Source of the DNA: Cyclaneusma minus
Lineage: Eukaryota > Ascomycota > Leotiomycetes > Marthamycetales > Marthamycetaceae
Reading direction: 5' to 3'
Length of the DNA: 64,000 nucleotides
NCBI GenBank assembly: GCA_037179335.1
Contig: JAKZHN010000007.1
Span: forward strand, 558,001 to 622,000
This document shows, in pieces, positions 46,743-56,564 of this stretch. Within the stretch, counting starts at the first letter, position 1. Every line of letters begins with the position of its first letter. The notes under the pieces are model-generated. The model had not been told where the DNA came from and did no database searches. It saw only the letters and a program-made list of their open reading frames with translations. The position numbers and the translations under genes were made by a program.

Positions 46743-47211
46743 ATGGAAGCCAAATTTCTCGCTCCCGCCCTCGACGGCCCTACAATTCTTGCTCTTCGAA
46801 AGAAGCTTGCCGACGCCGAGACTCTGGTCGAGGAACTCGAAGCTAGAGAGGAAGGCATTGAGAACACCATCAAACAGCTAAGGAAGGATTAGGTCGCACT
46901 CCGCGCTGACCTCGAGAGAGTGAACTCTGTCCTCGAGACGTTTGAGGCTACTGCCAAGAAAGCCGCCGCTTTGCGTGTCCATATTCCAGATGAAGGATGG
47001 ACTCGCTGCCCTCATCAGCGCTGAGAGTGGCAAAGACCACGCCAATGACCCAGAGAATTCGCAGCACGGCCAAGCCCCATCCATTCTCCCCGCTGCCGCT
47101 ACCCCCTCCGCCCTCGAATCCACGCCTTCCGCCCATGTCGGAGGCTCCATCCGATCACGAAGCCCTCTCCCCGGCAACATGTCCGAAGCCGCCGAATCGG
47201 CTGACAATTAG
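46743..47211 (+). pseudogene. Coiled-coil/SR-tail copy 2, broken
   Basis: ATG 46743 begins MEAKFLAPALDGPTILALRK, related to MEGQNPAPGLTGTRIPALQN of copy 4, including about 100 bp of 5' flank. After a coiled coil (residues 17-49) an in-frame TAG (46890-46892) interrupts the frame, which continues VALRADLERVNSVLETFEA. A frameshift follows near 46990. The tail survives in another frame (SIRSRSPLPGNMSEAAES then ADN, stop 47209-47211), matching the ends of copies 3 and 4. At the TAG, copy 4 reads GAC CAG GCC and this copy GAT TAG GTC: three C-to-T changes together. Confidence 0.65.
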
Positions 47212-47404
47212 ACGAAGAATATGATAGTGGAGCTCCTGCAGAGTCTCATGAGAGTTGGGGTTACCAGGGACTGCGGGCTACAAGCGGGGATACCACTCGA
47301 TTCCCTGGGATTTAGGTGTTGGTTTTGCGAGGATAGCCCGTCTTCGAAGCCCCTATTCTTTGCTACGAGGACAATCAAACACTCCCTTCTCGCGAATCTT
47401 ATAA

Positions 47405-47650
47405 TCTGTATTTGTTGTGCTGTGAATATGCGTAATTTTGACTACATTAGAATCTCCTTAGCGGTCCCAATTATGAGTACTAGCAATGGGGAAATGTATA
47501 CTCCATATTGCAAAGATAAGCCGCTTTGAGCCCCGAGCTTCCCTAGGTAAATGACCTTTTATCTTGAAGTCTTTTCACCTGGATTGCCGCGTCGAATTCC
47601 GCTACTCAGCGCAACTTATTCACCACAGTCAGCCAGCCTTCATGGTTTCA
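47405..47650 (+). repeat. Remnant flanks of cluster copies
   Basis: The sequence at 47405-47455 (tgctgtgaatatgcgtaatt) matches 52819-52870 (tgctgtgaatattcgtgatc), the 3' flank of copy 5. The following 47500-47650 (agataagccgctttgagc, cagcgcaactta) matches the 5' flank of copy 4 (49760-49860: aataagccacttgatgc, cagcgcaaatca). No coding part follows, so a whole unit may have been lost here. The rest of 47212-48382 shows no gene. Confidence 0.5.
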
Positions 47651-48382
47651 ATTACTGTCGCGGGGAGCCTCTGCTATCGCGTGGGCATCCATGTGGGTGG
47701 CTGAAGAAGGTGGTATGACTAGGGGTTGGGTGGTTTGGGCGCTGTATAGCTGTGGTTCTTTTCTATATATATCTAACTTGTACTTGGGGTTTTGCCCATT
47801 ATAATTCTCTTTTATATTCGCAGCCCAATACTATTAATATTCTTTGGCTATTCCTTTCTATTTTTGATCTTCGACCGCTCCCAGCTGAGTAGATGGTAGA
47901 GCTATATGGATCTATCTATCTCCTCGCACTCTGTGTCTCTACCTGGAAAGATGCCGAAACTAGATGGGAAATCCTGGAAACACAGGTTAGGACTTTGCAG
48001 TCCGAAATACAGCTTCACCGTTTTGCCTAAATATCCAGGAAAACTATAGGCGAGCGCTTAGGTCGTGTGTAGAATTCTCATATGTGATATTCTTCACCGC
48101 TTTAATTATCGGTGGATCCGACAACGCAGATAGCTCAGACGCACCCCAACCAGAGTTCCCAACGTCACAACGTGAGTTTCTACCTCCTGCCCTGGGTCTC
48201 CGCCTTTATCGTTCACAAACCCAGCGCAAGTCACCCATCGCAGCCATTTTTCTTCCGCTGGCCAGCTCTATCTGTAAGCAACCACTATTTGAACCTATTT
48301 CCTGGGCGCCTCTCCCACACGCCCACATCACTGACTCTTTCGAAGTACCGCAAGTTCTCAGAAGTACCTCGTCGCAGTCAAC

Positions 48383-48868
48383 ATGGCAAAGAAAACCCCC
48401 GCTCCCAGCCGTGAGGCCTTTTTTGAGCTTAAGCTTGATCGTGCCGACGCCCTGATTCGCGCCGATGAAGCCGAACGCGAAGTCGAAGCTCTGAAGAAGT
48501 GAATCGTGGAGTGGGAGAAGTACCATGACTCGGTGCGCACTAGCCTCGAGAACAAGTTGAAGACTGCCATCAACGACATCGAATCCTTGAAGGGATGCCT
48601 CACCCGAGTGCAGAACGGAATTGCTGGCCAGCTCAGAAAGTTTGGCAAAGGACGAGACAACAATTCCCAGCAGCCTCAGCACGACCAAGCCGCCGCCGAC
48701 GCCCTCGACGCCCCGCAATACGTCGGCAGCATGTCATCCAAGCGCAGAGCCCGGGCTCTTGAGCGCGCCCGTGGACGCAGTCAGAGCCCTCCCCGCGCCG
48801 GCAGCTCCCTCCGATCCCGCAGCCCTCTTTTGGACTACAACGATGGTGCCGAACCCGCCGAGAACTAA
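48383..48868 (+). pseudogene. Coiled-coil/SR-tail copy 3, one in-frame TGA
   Basis: ATG 48383 (gtcaacATGG) opens a frame MAKKTPAPSREAFFELKLDR that meets TGA at 48500-48502 after 39 residues. The same frame then stays open to 48868: coiled coil, LERARGRSQSPPRAGSSL, then RSRSPLLDYNDGAEPAEN. The full frame would be 161 codons. A single nonsense change, a very short intron or read-through are the options; I see no GT-AG pair that removes it. Its 5' flank (cctgggtctccgcctt, cagcgcaagtcac) and 3' flank (aactgggtcttgcggtgg) match copy 4, so it is a segmental duplicate. The 1.1 kb after it contains no other gene. Confidence 0.65.
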
Positions 48869-49988
48869 GGAAGGAACGAGCCAACTGGGTCTTGCGGTGG
48901 ACTTCTTGCTGAATCAGAGCTGGGAGTACGGAGGATGGGAGGGGAAACAAGAGTCGACAGAACTAGGTCTTCCTGGAGTCTATGATATGAGGCCGTAGTT
49001 CTAGAACGGGACCCAGTTCCTGTGGCATTCATCCAATTGCTGCCAAGAAAAAAGCTCCTTTCCCTCCCCAATCTGCTGCCTAATGTGTTTTGCTATAATA
49101 ACTCGTTATCTTGGTACATTTGAATCTTGTAAAATCGACAGCCTCATGATCATCCCCCAAAAACATAGATAATTCCCCACTTCTGGGAATTCAAGGGAAC
49201 CGCCAAATCGCATCCTGTCGCATAAGGAGAAGGACAAGGAGACTGGAGATATGTCTCCAGCAGAAGCCGCAGCCCCCTTGCTCGTGGCCGTGTCTCTGCC
49301 GCCAGCCATTCGTCACTCCGTCCCAGAGACCTTTTTGTCCGTAGGCCTGCCCGTGCTGCCGCCTCCATGTCTCTTCAACCCTCGTCCCGCGCTCATGAGC
49401 CCCGTTCTGAGGGAGACGGTGTGTGAAGTGGTGGATTTGTGTGGAAGGGAAGATTCCAAGGTTAGGAAGGGTTTGCGGTGGTGGTCTGCTTCCAACACCA
49501 ATATGATAGGAGACTACATACTGAGATCGGTCACTTTCTAGGGAGTTCCGGCTTTGTTTGGGTTCTCCCTAGTAATGGATTGCCAATCTGCTTGCAAGCT
49601 ATGGATAGGGGTGGAATCAAACTGGCTGGAGAATAGGTAGTCTAGGGTGAATAAATACTACTAGGAATCGGGTGCAAATACCCCTACCTTCAGATGTTTT
49701 GGTGAATGCTAGTCCGGCAACATTTTCGCGCTATTCTTCGGAAAATAGATAGTCCATGTTGCTAAAATAAGCCACTTGATGCTTCGCATTCCCAACGTGA
49801 TTTCCTGTCTCTCTCCCTGGGTTTCTGCCTTGATTTTCCGCGACCCAGCGCAAATCACAGCTTTTCCTGCAAGCCGCGACCATTTCGACAGGTTTTTGCG
49901 CCGAAAGTTCCAAGCTCTCCGACACACTCGCATCCCCGACACCTCCAACACACCGCAAGAAACTCGAAGGTACCTTATCGCCGTAGCC

Positions 49989-50591
49989 ATGGAAGGTCAA
50001 AATCCGGCTCCCGGCCTCACAGGCACCAGAATTCCTGCCCTTCAGAATCGCGTCGCTGATCTCAACGCTCGCATCGAGAACAACGAAGCCGCTCTCAGCC
50101 TCAATGCCGCCGGAATTCGTGCCGTTAAGAATGGCATCGCCCACCTCGACGCTCACATCGAGAAACTCGGTGCCAAAATCGAAGATCAGGAGAAGAAAAT
50201 CGTGGTGTTGGAGAAGGACCAGGCCGAAGTGCGCGCTGACCTCCACAAGCTCACGGAAACTGTCAACAAGACCAACGACACTCTGATAAAGGGGGTCGAC
50301 GCTGCCTTGGAGGCGTCCAAGGCTTCCAGGAAGGCGGACGCCAGTCTCCGTGACCACATCAGGCGAGTGAAGGAGCGATATCCTGACATCTCCAGAAGGG
50401 GTGGCTTAGGCGGCAAGACCAAGAACCCCGCTGCCGCCTCCGCCCTCGACGCCCCGCCTTCCAGGCGCAGTCCCCGACTCCGTGAGCGCGCCCGAGGCCG
50501 CAGTCAGAGCCCTTCCCGCGCCGGCGCTTTTGTTCGATTGCAAAGCCCTCTTCTTGACAACACCGATGCTGCTGAATCTGCCGAGAATTAA
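49989..50591 (+). CDS. Coiled-coil/SR-tail cluster protein, copy 4 (intact)
   Basis: A single exon of 200 aa from ATG 49989; the frame is open farther upstream but the homology to copies 2 and 3 starts at this ATG. Residues about 20-130 form a long coiled coil with regular heptads (LQNRVADLNARIENNEAALS, IAHLDAHIEKLGAKIEDQEK, VLEKDQAEVRADLHKLTETV). A basic, Arg/Ser tail follows (RERARGRSQSPSRAGAF) and then SPLLDNTDAAESAEN. No known domain was found. The architecture suggests a self-associating protein with a phosphorylatable SR-like tail; that is inference. It is the cleanest reference copy for judging damage in copies 2 and 3. Confidence 0.65.
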   Translation: MEGQNPAPGLTGTRIPALQNRVADLNARIENNEAALSLNAAGIRAVKNGIAHLDAHIEKLGAKIEDQEKKIVVLEKDQAEVRADLHKLTETVNKTNDTLIKGVDAALEASKASRKADASLRDHIRRVKERYPDISRRGGLGGKTKNPAAASALDAPPSRRSPRLRERARGRSQSPSRAGAFVRLQSPLLDNTDAAESAEN

Positions 50592-50862
50592 AAGAAAACT
50601 GGGCCAATTGGGTCTTGGGGTGGATTTTCTGACTGAATGAGATATGGGAGGACAAAGGACGGGAGGACAGACAAGCGGAAACGAGACTTGAAGCAATTGG
50701 AGTCAGATAGAGACAAGGCGTGGGTTTCCCCTAGGAACGTACATTATTCCCCACTTGTAGAAATTGAAGGGAATTTCTGAATGGCATCTGGAGTTTTAAA
50801 ATATCATACAAGCTAAAGGATCGATGTCGCCCCAAGCCCCCAAACCGGTAATAATATTCTCT

Positions 50863-51046
50863 GTTACTTGGAATACCCCTAATTCCTTGGAATACCTCCG
50901 ATATTGGGAATACTCCCAATCACTTGGAATACTCAGTCCTTTCGAATACTCCCAGTCCCTTGGATTACTCCCAGTCTCTTGGAATACTCCCAGTGCCACG
51001 TAATACTAAAAATTCCTTGGAACACTCTCGGTCCCTTGGAATTTGT
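50863..51046 (+). repeat. Array C of the 19-bp-period minisatellite
   Basis: About ten units at 19-base spacing: gttacttggaataccccta, attccttggaatacctccg, gtcccttggattactccca and gtctcttggaatactccca. The unit matches arrays A (23901-24152) and B (27110-28200, reverse strand), more than 20 kb away. It lies between copies 4 and 5 of the coiled-coil cluster. The remaining 50592-51726 holds only flanks and the 5' leader of copy 5. Confidence 0.85.
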
Positions 51047-51726
51047 TTAGGCATTGAACTAGAGCGGCGGCGGAGCTATTTTTAAACAGGCTTGGTCTGC
51101 ATGCGATTTCAAAAAGGCGACTGATTCATCGATTCTCAAATTAAAGGATATACGTTAGAGCAAGCTGTCACGACAGAGGCCGAGCGTCACGTGAGGCAGC
51201 AGGGCGCAGGTCATCGATGTGTATTGAACTAAAGAGAGAAGAGGTCAAGGGCGAGGAGCTTCTTGAGGGAGCTCCTCATACAAGCGTTGGCGCTAAGCGC
51301 TTCCGGAGCTGGCGCCGGACCGGTCAGGCGCCGGTCACGTGGCCTGTGCGGCCTGGTGCCGTCACACGAGCGGCTTTGCGGCTCGCACCCAATTTTGCCC
51401 ACGTGACATTCTGCGCAGCTATCTGTTTTCGCGTCCATTGTCTGCGACAAGCAACTGCGCAACCACAACCCGCTGCACACCTTCTCGTCGCGCGCGCTCC
51501 CTTGCCTGCCCCCGCACCCACACCATTGCCACTGCTCTGGCCAACAACGTTGTGGCTCTCAATCACCCTTCAACGCACCCGCTTCCACCAAGGCCTCGCG
51601 CTACGTAAGTTGATCCATCCTCTTCCAGATCCATTGGTCCATGGCTCGACGTGAAGCTGACACGCTCCGACCAACACAGTGCAAGTACCGAGCCAACTCC
51701 TTCAGAAGACCATCATCGCATCCAAG

Positions 51727-52602
51727 ATGGATGAAGATCAAAAGCCTTTGATCGGTCCTGACGGCATGGCCATCGCCATCAAAGAAGAGCGAGTTTCCCC
51801 GCAGCCCACCGCAGCAGAGGCCGCCGCCGCCGCAGTCGGAGACCGTCTCAATGATGTTGAGGACCGTCTCAATGATAACGACATGATGTTCAATGAGCAG
51901 GATAGCCAGATCTTTGAAGTTGACCACAGAGTGGATGACTTGGATGGCCAGATGGGGTTCATGAGCAGGCGCATGGATGGCATGGGACTTCGAGTTAACG
52001 CTCTCGAGGAAGCAGTGGAGGCGCAAGATCAGAGGATTGGCGCCCATGCCAATATCGCTCGAGTCCAGACAGACGTCTTCCGCGTGCAAGACGAGAGGAT
52101 CGTCGTGCTTGAAGAGCGTTCCATTCATGGATACCGCGTCGTTGAAAGACAGGGCTTGGAGAACATTGAGCTAGGAAAGAGGGTTGAGGCTCTCGAGAAC
52201 GACGTGCTCAAGGCCCAGCTCGAGGCGGTCAAGGCCAAGCTCGAGCAGGCCGAGAAGGACAAGGCCGACCTGCAGCAGAAGTACGACACCCTCCTCGATG
52301 ACACCTCGAATGTGAAGAGAGCCCAGCTCCAATCCCGCAATCAATTTTTCGCTTTCCACAGAAAGGCTACCGGGGTCCTCGGATGCCTCGCTGACTCATT
52401 TCCTGCCCGTGCCAGCTCCTCTGCTGCTGTCTCCCCTTCGCCTTCTGATTCCGGCAACGCATCTGCACGCATGACTCGAAGCCGTGGTCGTGCCGCCCGT
52501 CGTAGCCGAAACAGAAGTCCCTCAGGTGTGGGCGCCCCAATTCGCTCCCGCAGCCCCCTCTCGCGCGAGGATGAAGATGATGAGAAGTCTATGGAGGAGT
52601 GA
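51727..52602 (+). CDS. Coiled-coil/SR-tail cluster protein, copy 5 (intact, largest)
   Basis: A single coding exon of 291 aa from ATG 51727. A 5' UTR intron is likely at 51605-51679 (GTAAGT...AACACAG). After a short acidic N-terminus, residues about 38-200 form an extended coiled coil (VGDRLNDVEDRLNDNDMMFN, LDGQMGFMSRRMDGMGLRVN, LENDVLKAQLEAVKAKLEQA). A Ser-rich stretch and an Arg/Ser tail follow (MTRSRGRAARRSRNRSPSG, then APIRSRSPLSREDEDDE). The tail aligns with copies 3 and 4 and the 3' flank with that of copy 2. The Asp/Asn-rich N-terminal heptads resemble cortexillin- or spindle-type coiled coils only in composition. Confidence 0.7.
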   Translation: MDEDQKPLIGPDGMAIAIKEERVSPQPTAAEAAAAAVGDRLNDVEDRLNDNDMMFNEQDSQIFEVDHRVDDLDGQMGFMSRRMDGMGLRVNALEEAVEAQDQRIGAHANIARVQTDVFRVQDERIVVLEERSIHGYRVVERQGLENIELGKRVEALENDVLKAQLEAVKAKLEQAEKDKADLQQKYDTLLDDTSNVKRAQLQSRNQFFAFHRKATGVLGCLADSFPARASSSAAVSPSPSDSGNASARMTRSRGRAARRSRNRSPSGVGAPIRSRSPLSREDEDDEKSMEE

Positions 52603-53204
52603 GGCATAAAGATGAAAGAGAATTTGTGCTGGGGTTTCTACTGGATGGTGTTTGAAAACGGGATCAAGTTCATGGAAGGTCAGGAAAAATGGAATTGAGT
52701 GAGCCTGAACTGTCTAGAGATGAAATTTGTGCTCAGGCGCTATTCTCTCTTTCTGTAGCAGTGTGGGTGGTGGCTACTTGCCTCTGCCGCAGAATACCAG
52801 AGATCCTGTTCTTGCATTTGTCTATCTTTGCTTTGCTGTGAATATTCGTGATCTCAACTACATCATGCATCCGTGATTAGAAAATCCCAGTGTGCATGTG
52901 AACTCAGGGATCTCGAAATTCGTATCTCTTTCCGCCAGTTTAGTGGTGCAAGCTCGACGACTTCGACGCCGGGAGACTCAAAGTCATAGATGTAAATTCT
53001 GACGGCCAGAGGATTCTTACTGTGCGAGCGTGCCAGAATCTCGAAAAGAGCTTGAGGCTGATATTCCGGGAGCAGGGGAGCTGAAGAACATGGTGATGGG
53101 GAACAAAGGTGAGGAGGCCGAGGATGCAAAACAATAGAGGTGTTGGGCCAAAAAGAAACGTGGAGCCCTCGCAAGGTGGTACATGAAGTCAAATCTGATG
53201 TTGT

Positions 53205-53310
53205 CTGGAATCCGGGGTGTGGTGCAACGGTACATTACCTGCTTTGCGATTAGCTACCGCAGGTATGGGGTGTACCCGAGTTCGACTCCCCGAGGTTCGG
53301 TGTCTCGTCA
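53205..53310 (+). other. tRNA-like sequence, probably a pseudo-tRNA
   Basis: Box A tggtgcaacgg (53220-53230) and box B gttcgactc (53280-53288) fit the Pol III consensus. Between them cctgc and gcagg pair as an anticodon stem around a 16-nt loop that could hold a TGC (Ala) anticodon plus a 9-nt intron. The ends tccgggg and ccccgag could pair as an acceptor stem with one mismatch, but then no room is left for the 3' half of the T-stem. A functional gene is therefore doubtful and the isotype is uncertain. It is not homologous to the repeats at 22.3 and 23.2 kb. Confidence 0.4.
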
Positions 53311-53753
53311 GCCGGCTTTGCAAATACGAAAAAGTAACTTCCTGATCAGTTGTTCTCTATACCCTCCTTCGGGGAGGTATAGTTCTTGCTTCCCTATGGC
53401 ATTTTTTTGAATTTATTTTTGGTGGTTGTTAGGGGGGGGGGGGCTTTTGCTCCATCGTGGTGGGTACCAGAGGGGTTTTTGACATCTTTTTGCGATTTTT
53501 GGCGATTTTTGGCGGGTGCGCCTTTTTACTGCCACGGGGAGAACACGTGACGCTAGATTGGCGGAATATTCCCAAGCTCCTCCATTCACTCAAAGACTTC
53601 CCCTCCCCAAGCAAAACAAGTCGAAGCAAGCTTGACCTTTTCCTCCCGCGCAACTGTTCAGCACCTTGCCGATGCCTCAGACAGGGCTTTCCCGCCCTCT
53701 GAAAGCTCCGGCATCTCAAGAATACAGCCCACTCCCCGGCTCATACCTTCGAC

Positions 53754-54479
53754 ATGCCTGTCAACAACAGCTCCACGAAACCTACACCGGACCAACCCAT
53801 GAAATCGCCCTTGGGCTCGCAAGCGCAATGCACGATGAGAAGCTTGAGAGCTGAAGCTCAAAGAACCAGAGACAATATCGCACAGAAACAGCTTGAACGA
53901 ACTACACCACTATCGAATACCAAGATCCTCAAAGAATCGCAGACCTTTTCGAAGAACCAAAACCCTCAGCAGCGCTCGCGCGACCCATCCACACGTACAA
54001 AGAACAAGAGCACCTCTTACATGCTTGGCTGCTTATGCAGCCGTGAGCGCAAGGCTTTCGGAGGAAATGGCAGACTGAAAGAGTCTGGGCGAAACACTGG
54101 CTGGATCAAGACCTGGAGGCTCACTTGCGGAATAATCGATCCTTTGTTGTCAAACAACACAGACTCAAGTGTCTCAGGTGATTCCAGAACATTTTCGAGC
54201 CAGTGTTGTTTGACAACGCAGGATCCGGCGCCTCGGCCGATTCTCAGAATACACTCTCGAGCTCGTGGGGTTTGCAACACAGGACCAGTCGCCTCAATTC
54301 AACGATCCGGGAATAATATGAACAACCGAAAGCCATGCAATGAAACTCCGCTTTTGCCATTCGTTTGCTTGATCGTACTGGGGGTATCCCGATGCCGGCT
54401 CCTTGCTGAGGTCATTCCTGAATACTCACTCGATCCTGTGTCGTCAAACAACACAAGATCAGAACCCCGCCTGCGCTGA
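53754..54479 (+). CDS. Hypothetical protein, weakly supported
   Basis: A 241-aa frame from ATG 53754 (gacATGCC). The first 110 residues are Ser/Thr/Gln/Arg-rich (MPVNNSSTKPTPDQPMKSPL). The second half runs through a set of repeated DNA motifs (54146-54452) and contains one hydrophobic stretch (PLLPFVCLIVLGVS, about 203-216). No family is recognised. The frame may be real only in its first part. Confidence 0.3.
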   Translation: MPVNNSSTKPTPDQPMKSPLGSQAQCTMRSLRAEAQRTRDNIAQKQLERTTPLSNTKILKESQTFSKNQNPQQRSRDPSTRTKNKSTSYMLGCLCSRERKAFGGNGRLKESGRNTGWIKTWRLTCGIIDPLLSNNTDSSVSGDSRTFSSQCCLTTQDPAPRPILRIHSRARGVCNTGPVASIQRSGNNMNNRKPCNETPLLPFVCLIVLGVSRCRLLAEVIPEYSLDPVSSNNTRSEPRLR

Positions 54480-54515
54480 TTTGCGGAATTCCCGGTCCTG
54501 CGTTGACAACTTCCG
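54139..54515. repeat. Dispersed copies of a dyad motif with GATCCT flank
   Basis: The imperfect palindrome gttgt-caa-acaac is present at 54146-54158 (plus), 54205-54217 (minus) and 54440-54452 (plus, one change), each preceded in its own orientation by gatcct. Weaker relatives lie near 54265-54285 (minus) and 54490-54510 (plus). Copies 1 and 2 are inverted and could form a hairpin with a 46-base loop. Confidence 0.6.
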
Positions 54516-54869
54516 TGGAGCTTGTGGAGAAGCACGCTGAGCGAGGGTGGATCTCACGCTGTAGACCCAAGAACTTCAAGTACCTACGCAGTCATCTCGT
54601 GCTTGCTGTCTGGTCGGTCTACCTGTTTGTTGCTATCTACATCAAGCTTCCCGCCAGGAGTCTTGTTACTGACAGATCCACTACAACAGAACCACGGGAA
54701 ATCACGCAAGGTCATGTTTGTTCGTCCCAGCTTCTTGGAATGTGCTTTCAGTCGCAACAAGGAAGGCCAGGAGCCGTTGTTCAACCGCTGCTTGTCTCAA
54801 GATCTATTATGTTTATTCACTGTATCATTCGAGGGGTATCACTACGGTTGCTGACTTTTTACGGCGCAG

Positions 54870-55300
54870 ATGTTCACCTCACAATCACGGAAACGGGACA
54901 AAAAAGTGGAAAGTCATCGCTGTATTTTGCTTGGTGCTAGATAGGGGATTCGGAGAAGCCACATCTCCGTGAAGTGTCTCGAAGAGCAAAGAGCAGGAAG
55001 AGAATGAGCGCAGCAATTGCTTCAAAGCCTGGAGCCTTGGTTGGCGGGGGGTTTTTTTTTGTTTTTTTTTTTCGGTTTTCCCTTTTTTTTTGGTTCTTTG
55101 TCTGTGTGCGCGCCCGTGGATCTTTGTGTGAGAGGGCATTTTCGTGAAGTATCTCGAGAGCTGACATCGAATGTGTGCGGCAGCCGCTTCAGAGCCTGGC
55201 GCTTTGGCTGATTGAGGTTTTTTTTTTTTCGATTTTGCCTTTCTTCCTTTTTTTTGGCCTTTGTTCTTGTGCGTATGGGGGTCACCAAGCTACCTTCCTG
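54870..55300. repeat. Repeated 3'-flank element, copies A and B
   Basis: Copy A (about 54870-55115) and copy B (about 55120-55260) share gtgaagtgtctcgaa/gtgaagtatctcgag, gcttcaaagcctgg/gcttcagagcctgg, and T-tracts. Copy A extends into acaatcacggaaac and atagatagg-like sequence shared with 56565-56880. The T-runs at 55055-55090 and 55218-55230 lie in the 3' flank of the minus-strand gene at 55398. No gene is supported in 54516-55397. Confidence 0.6.
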
Positions 55301-55397
55301 GATCGTGATGAAGCTGTGTCCCGAAACCAGCTCCCAGCCTCCTTGGCGGCCACTCATGCGCCCCTCAGTTCATTCACCAGTCCAGACAAGCTCTTAC

Positions 55398-56304
55398 CTA
55401 ACCAGATGAGGCCGCGGGTTCTTCCGACTCTTCCTCGTCCCTTCTGCGCTTTCCCGAGTTCAGACGAATTCTCTTCTGACGAGAAGAGGCCGCAGGATCT
55501 TCAGACTCTTCCTCGTCCCTGATTAGCTTTGCCGCCCTGTCAGCTTGCATCTGGTTACGCTTCAAGATGACCTCGTCCTTCATCGCCTTCACCTTGGCCT
55601 CGGTTTCAGCTCTCATGGCCTTAGTCTTCGTGTCCAGATCCATCAGAAGCTTGGCATCATCGAGTGCAGACTCGCAGGTAAGAAGAGCCTCGTTAACATC
55701 CTCCGGAGTGTTGGTGCGTAGCATGGACTGGAGTTCATCGCTCATTCTCTTGAGACGGGCTGCGATATCTTGAGCTGGCGCAGGAGCGCCAATGGCGGCA
55801 CTTCCGGTTGCTAAGAGAGGATGTTAGCTATGTCGATAAATTGTGTAACATCTAATACTCACAAGCACAGTGCTCGTCAACATCCTTTTGTCCTCTACGG
55901 AGTTCCTCTAGGTCGAAAGGAGCCATAGGCCGCGAAGGAGGCTCATCCGACGCAAATACATGGCGGAGTTCGTGGATTCGATTATCGTAGTTCCCTCCCA
56001 GATCGCAGGCATTCCAAACCTTTTTCTCTATCAAGAGAAGTTGCTGCACCGAAGACAGCTCCCAATGACTCTTCCTCACCTCCTCATCTGCTCGCACAAA
56101 TGCGGCTTCGGCTGTGTCCCAGCGAAAGCGAAAGCCGGAGATTTTGAAGGAGACCTCCCTCGTGACTAAATCGCGCAGATCTCGGTAATGCAAGGTCTGC
56201 TCGAGTCTGTACGGTTGTTCTGGCCAGCGCAGAATCTCACGCTGCTCATGATTCCTTAATCTCGATCCAGGTCGAGCGATGTTTTGCTGCTCGTCGGCGC
56301 TCAT
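55398..56304 (-). CDS. Tandem paralogue 1 of an uncharacterised family
   Basis: Exon 1 is 56304-55863 (ATG; MSADEQQNIARPGSRLRNHE), the intron is 55862-55811 (52 bp, GTGAGT, gctaac branch site, CTTAG, phase 1), and exon 2 is 55810-55398, giving 284 aa. Residues about 30-140 form a conserved unit (WPEQPYRLEQTLHYRDLRDL, AEAAFVRADEEVRKSHWELS, QQLLLIEKKVW) shared with the gene at 56900-57765. Exon 2 encodes a coiled coil (about 170-240) and a basic/acidic tail with a duplicated RRDEEESE(D/E)PAASS block and KRRRD. The first exon resembles a small DNA- or protein-binding helical domain, but no known family is assigned. A tagGTAAGA sequence directly after the stop may be a leftover donor, hinting that an older version was longer. 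Confidence 0.7.
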
Positions 56305-56344
56305 GATGGATGGAGCTCGAAGTACAGAGCCTGAAGGTTGAATC

Positions 56345-56430
56345 TTGGAGGATGGGGGCGAAAGTTGGAGGTTGGAGGTTGAAGGTTGCAAGTTGCAGGT
56401 TGAAGGTTGCAAGTTGCAGGTTGAAGTTTG
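56345..56430. repeat. Short minisatellite in the 5' leader of paralogue 1
   Basis: Units of gttgcaagttgcaggttgaag and shorter variants (ggaggttg) repeat on the plus strand, just upstream of the ATG at 56304. They give a Gln/Pro/Cys/Asn-rich frame on the minus strand that I do not count as coding. Confidence 0.7.
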
Positions 56431-56564
56431 GATGATGGAGGATGATAGTGGGGTTGTTGGTCTGTGGTCTGGAGTGCTCTTGAAGAGGAGCTGTGCGAAA
56501 CCCGGAGCAGGCGATCTAGAGAAGCGAACCTAGTCAAGCGGCGGAAGAGCTTCAACCTCGGGCG

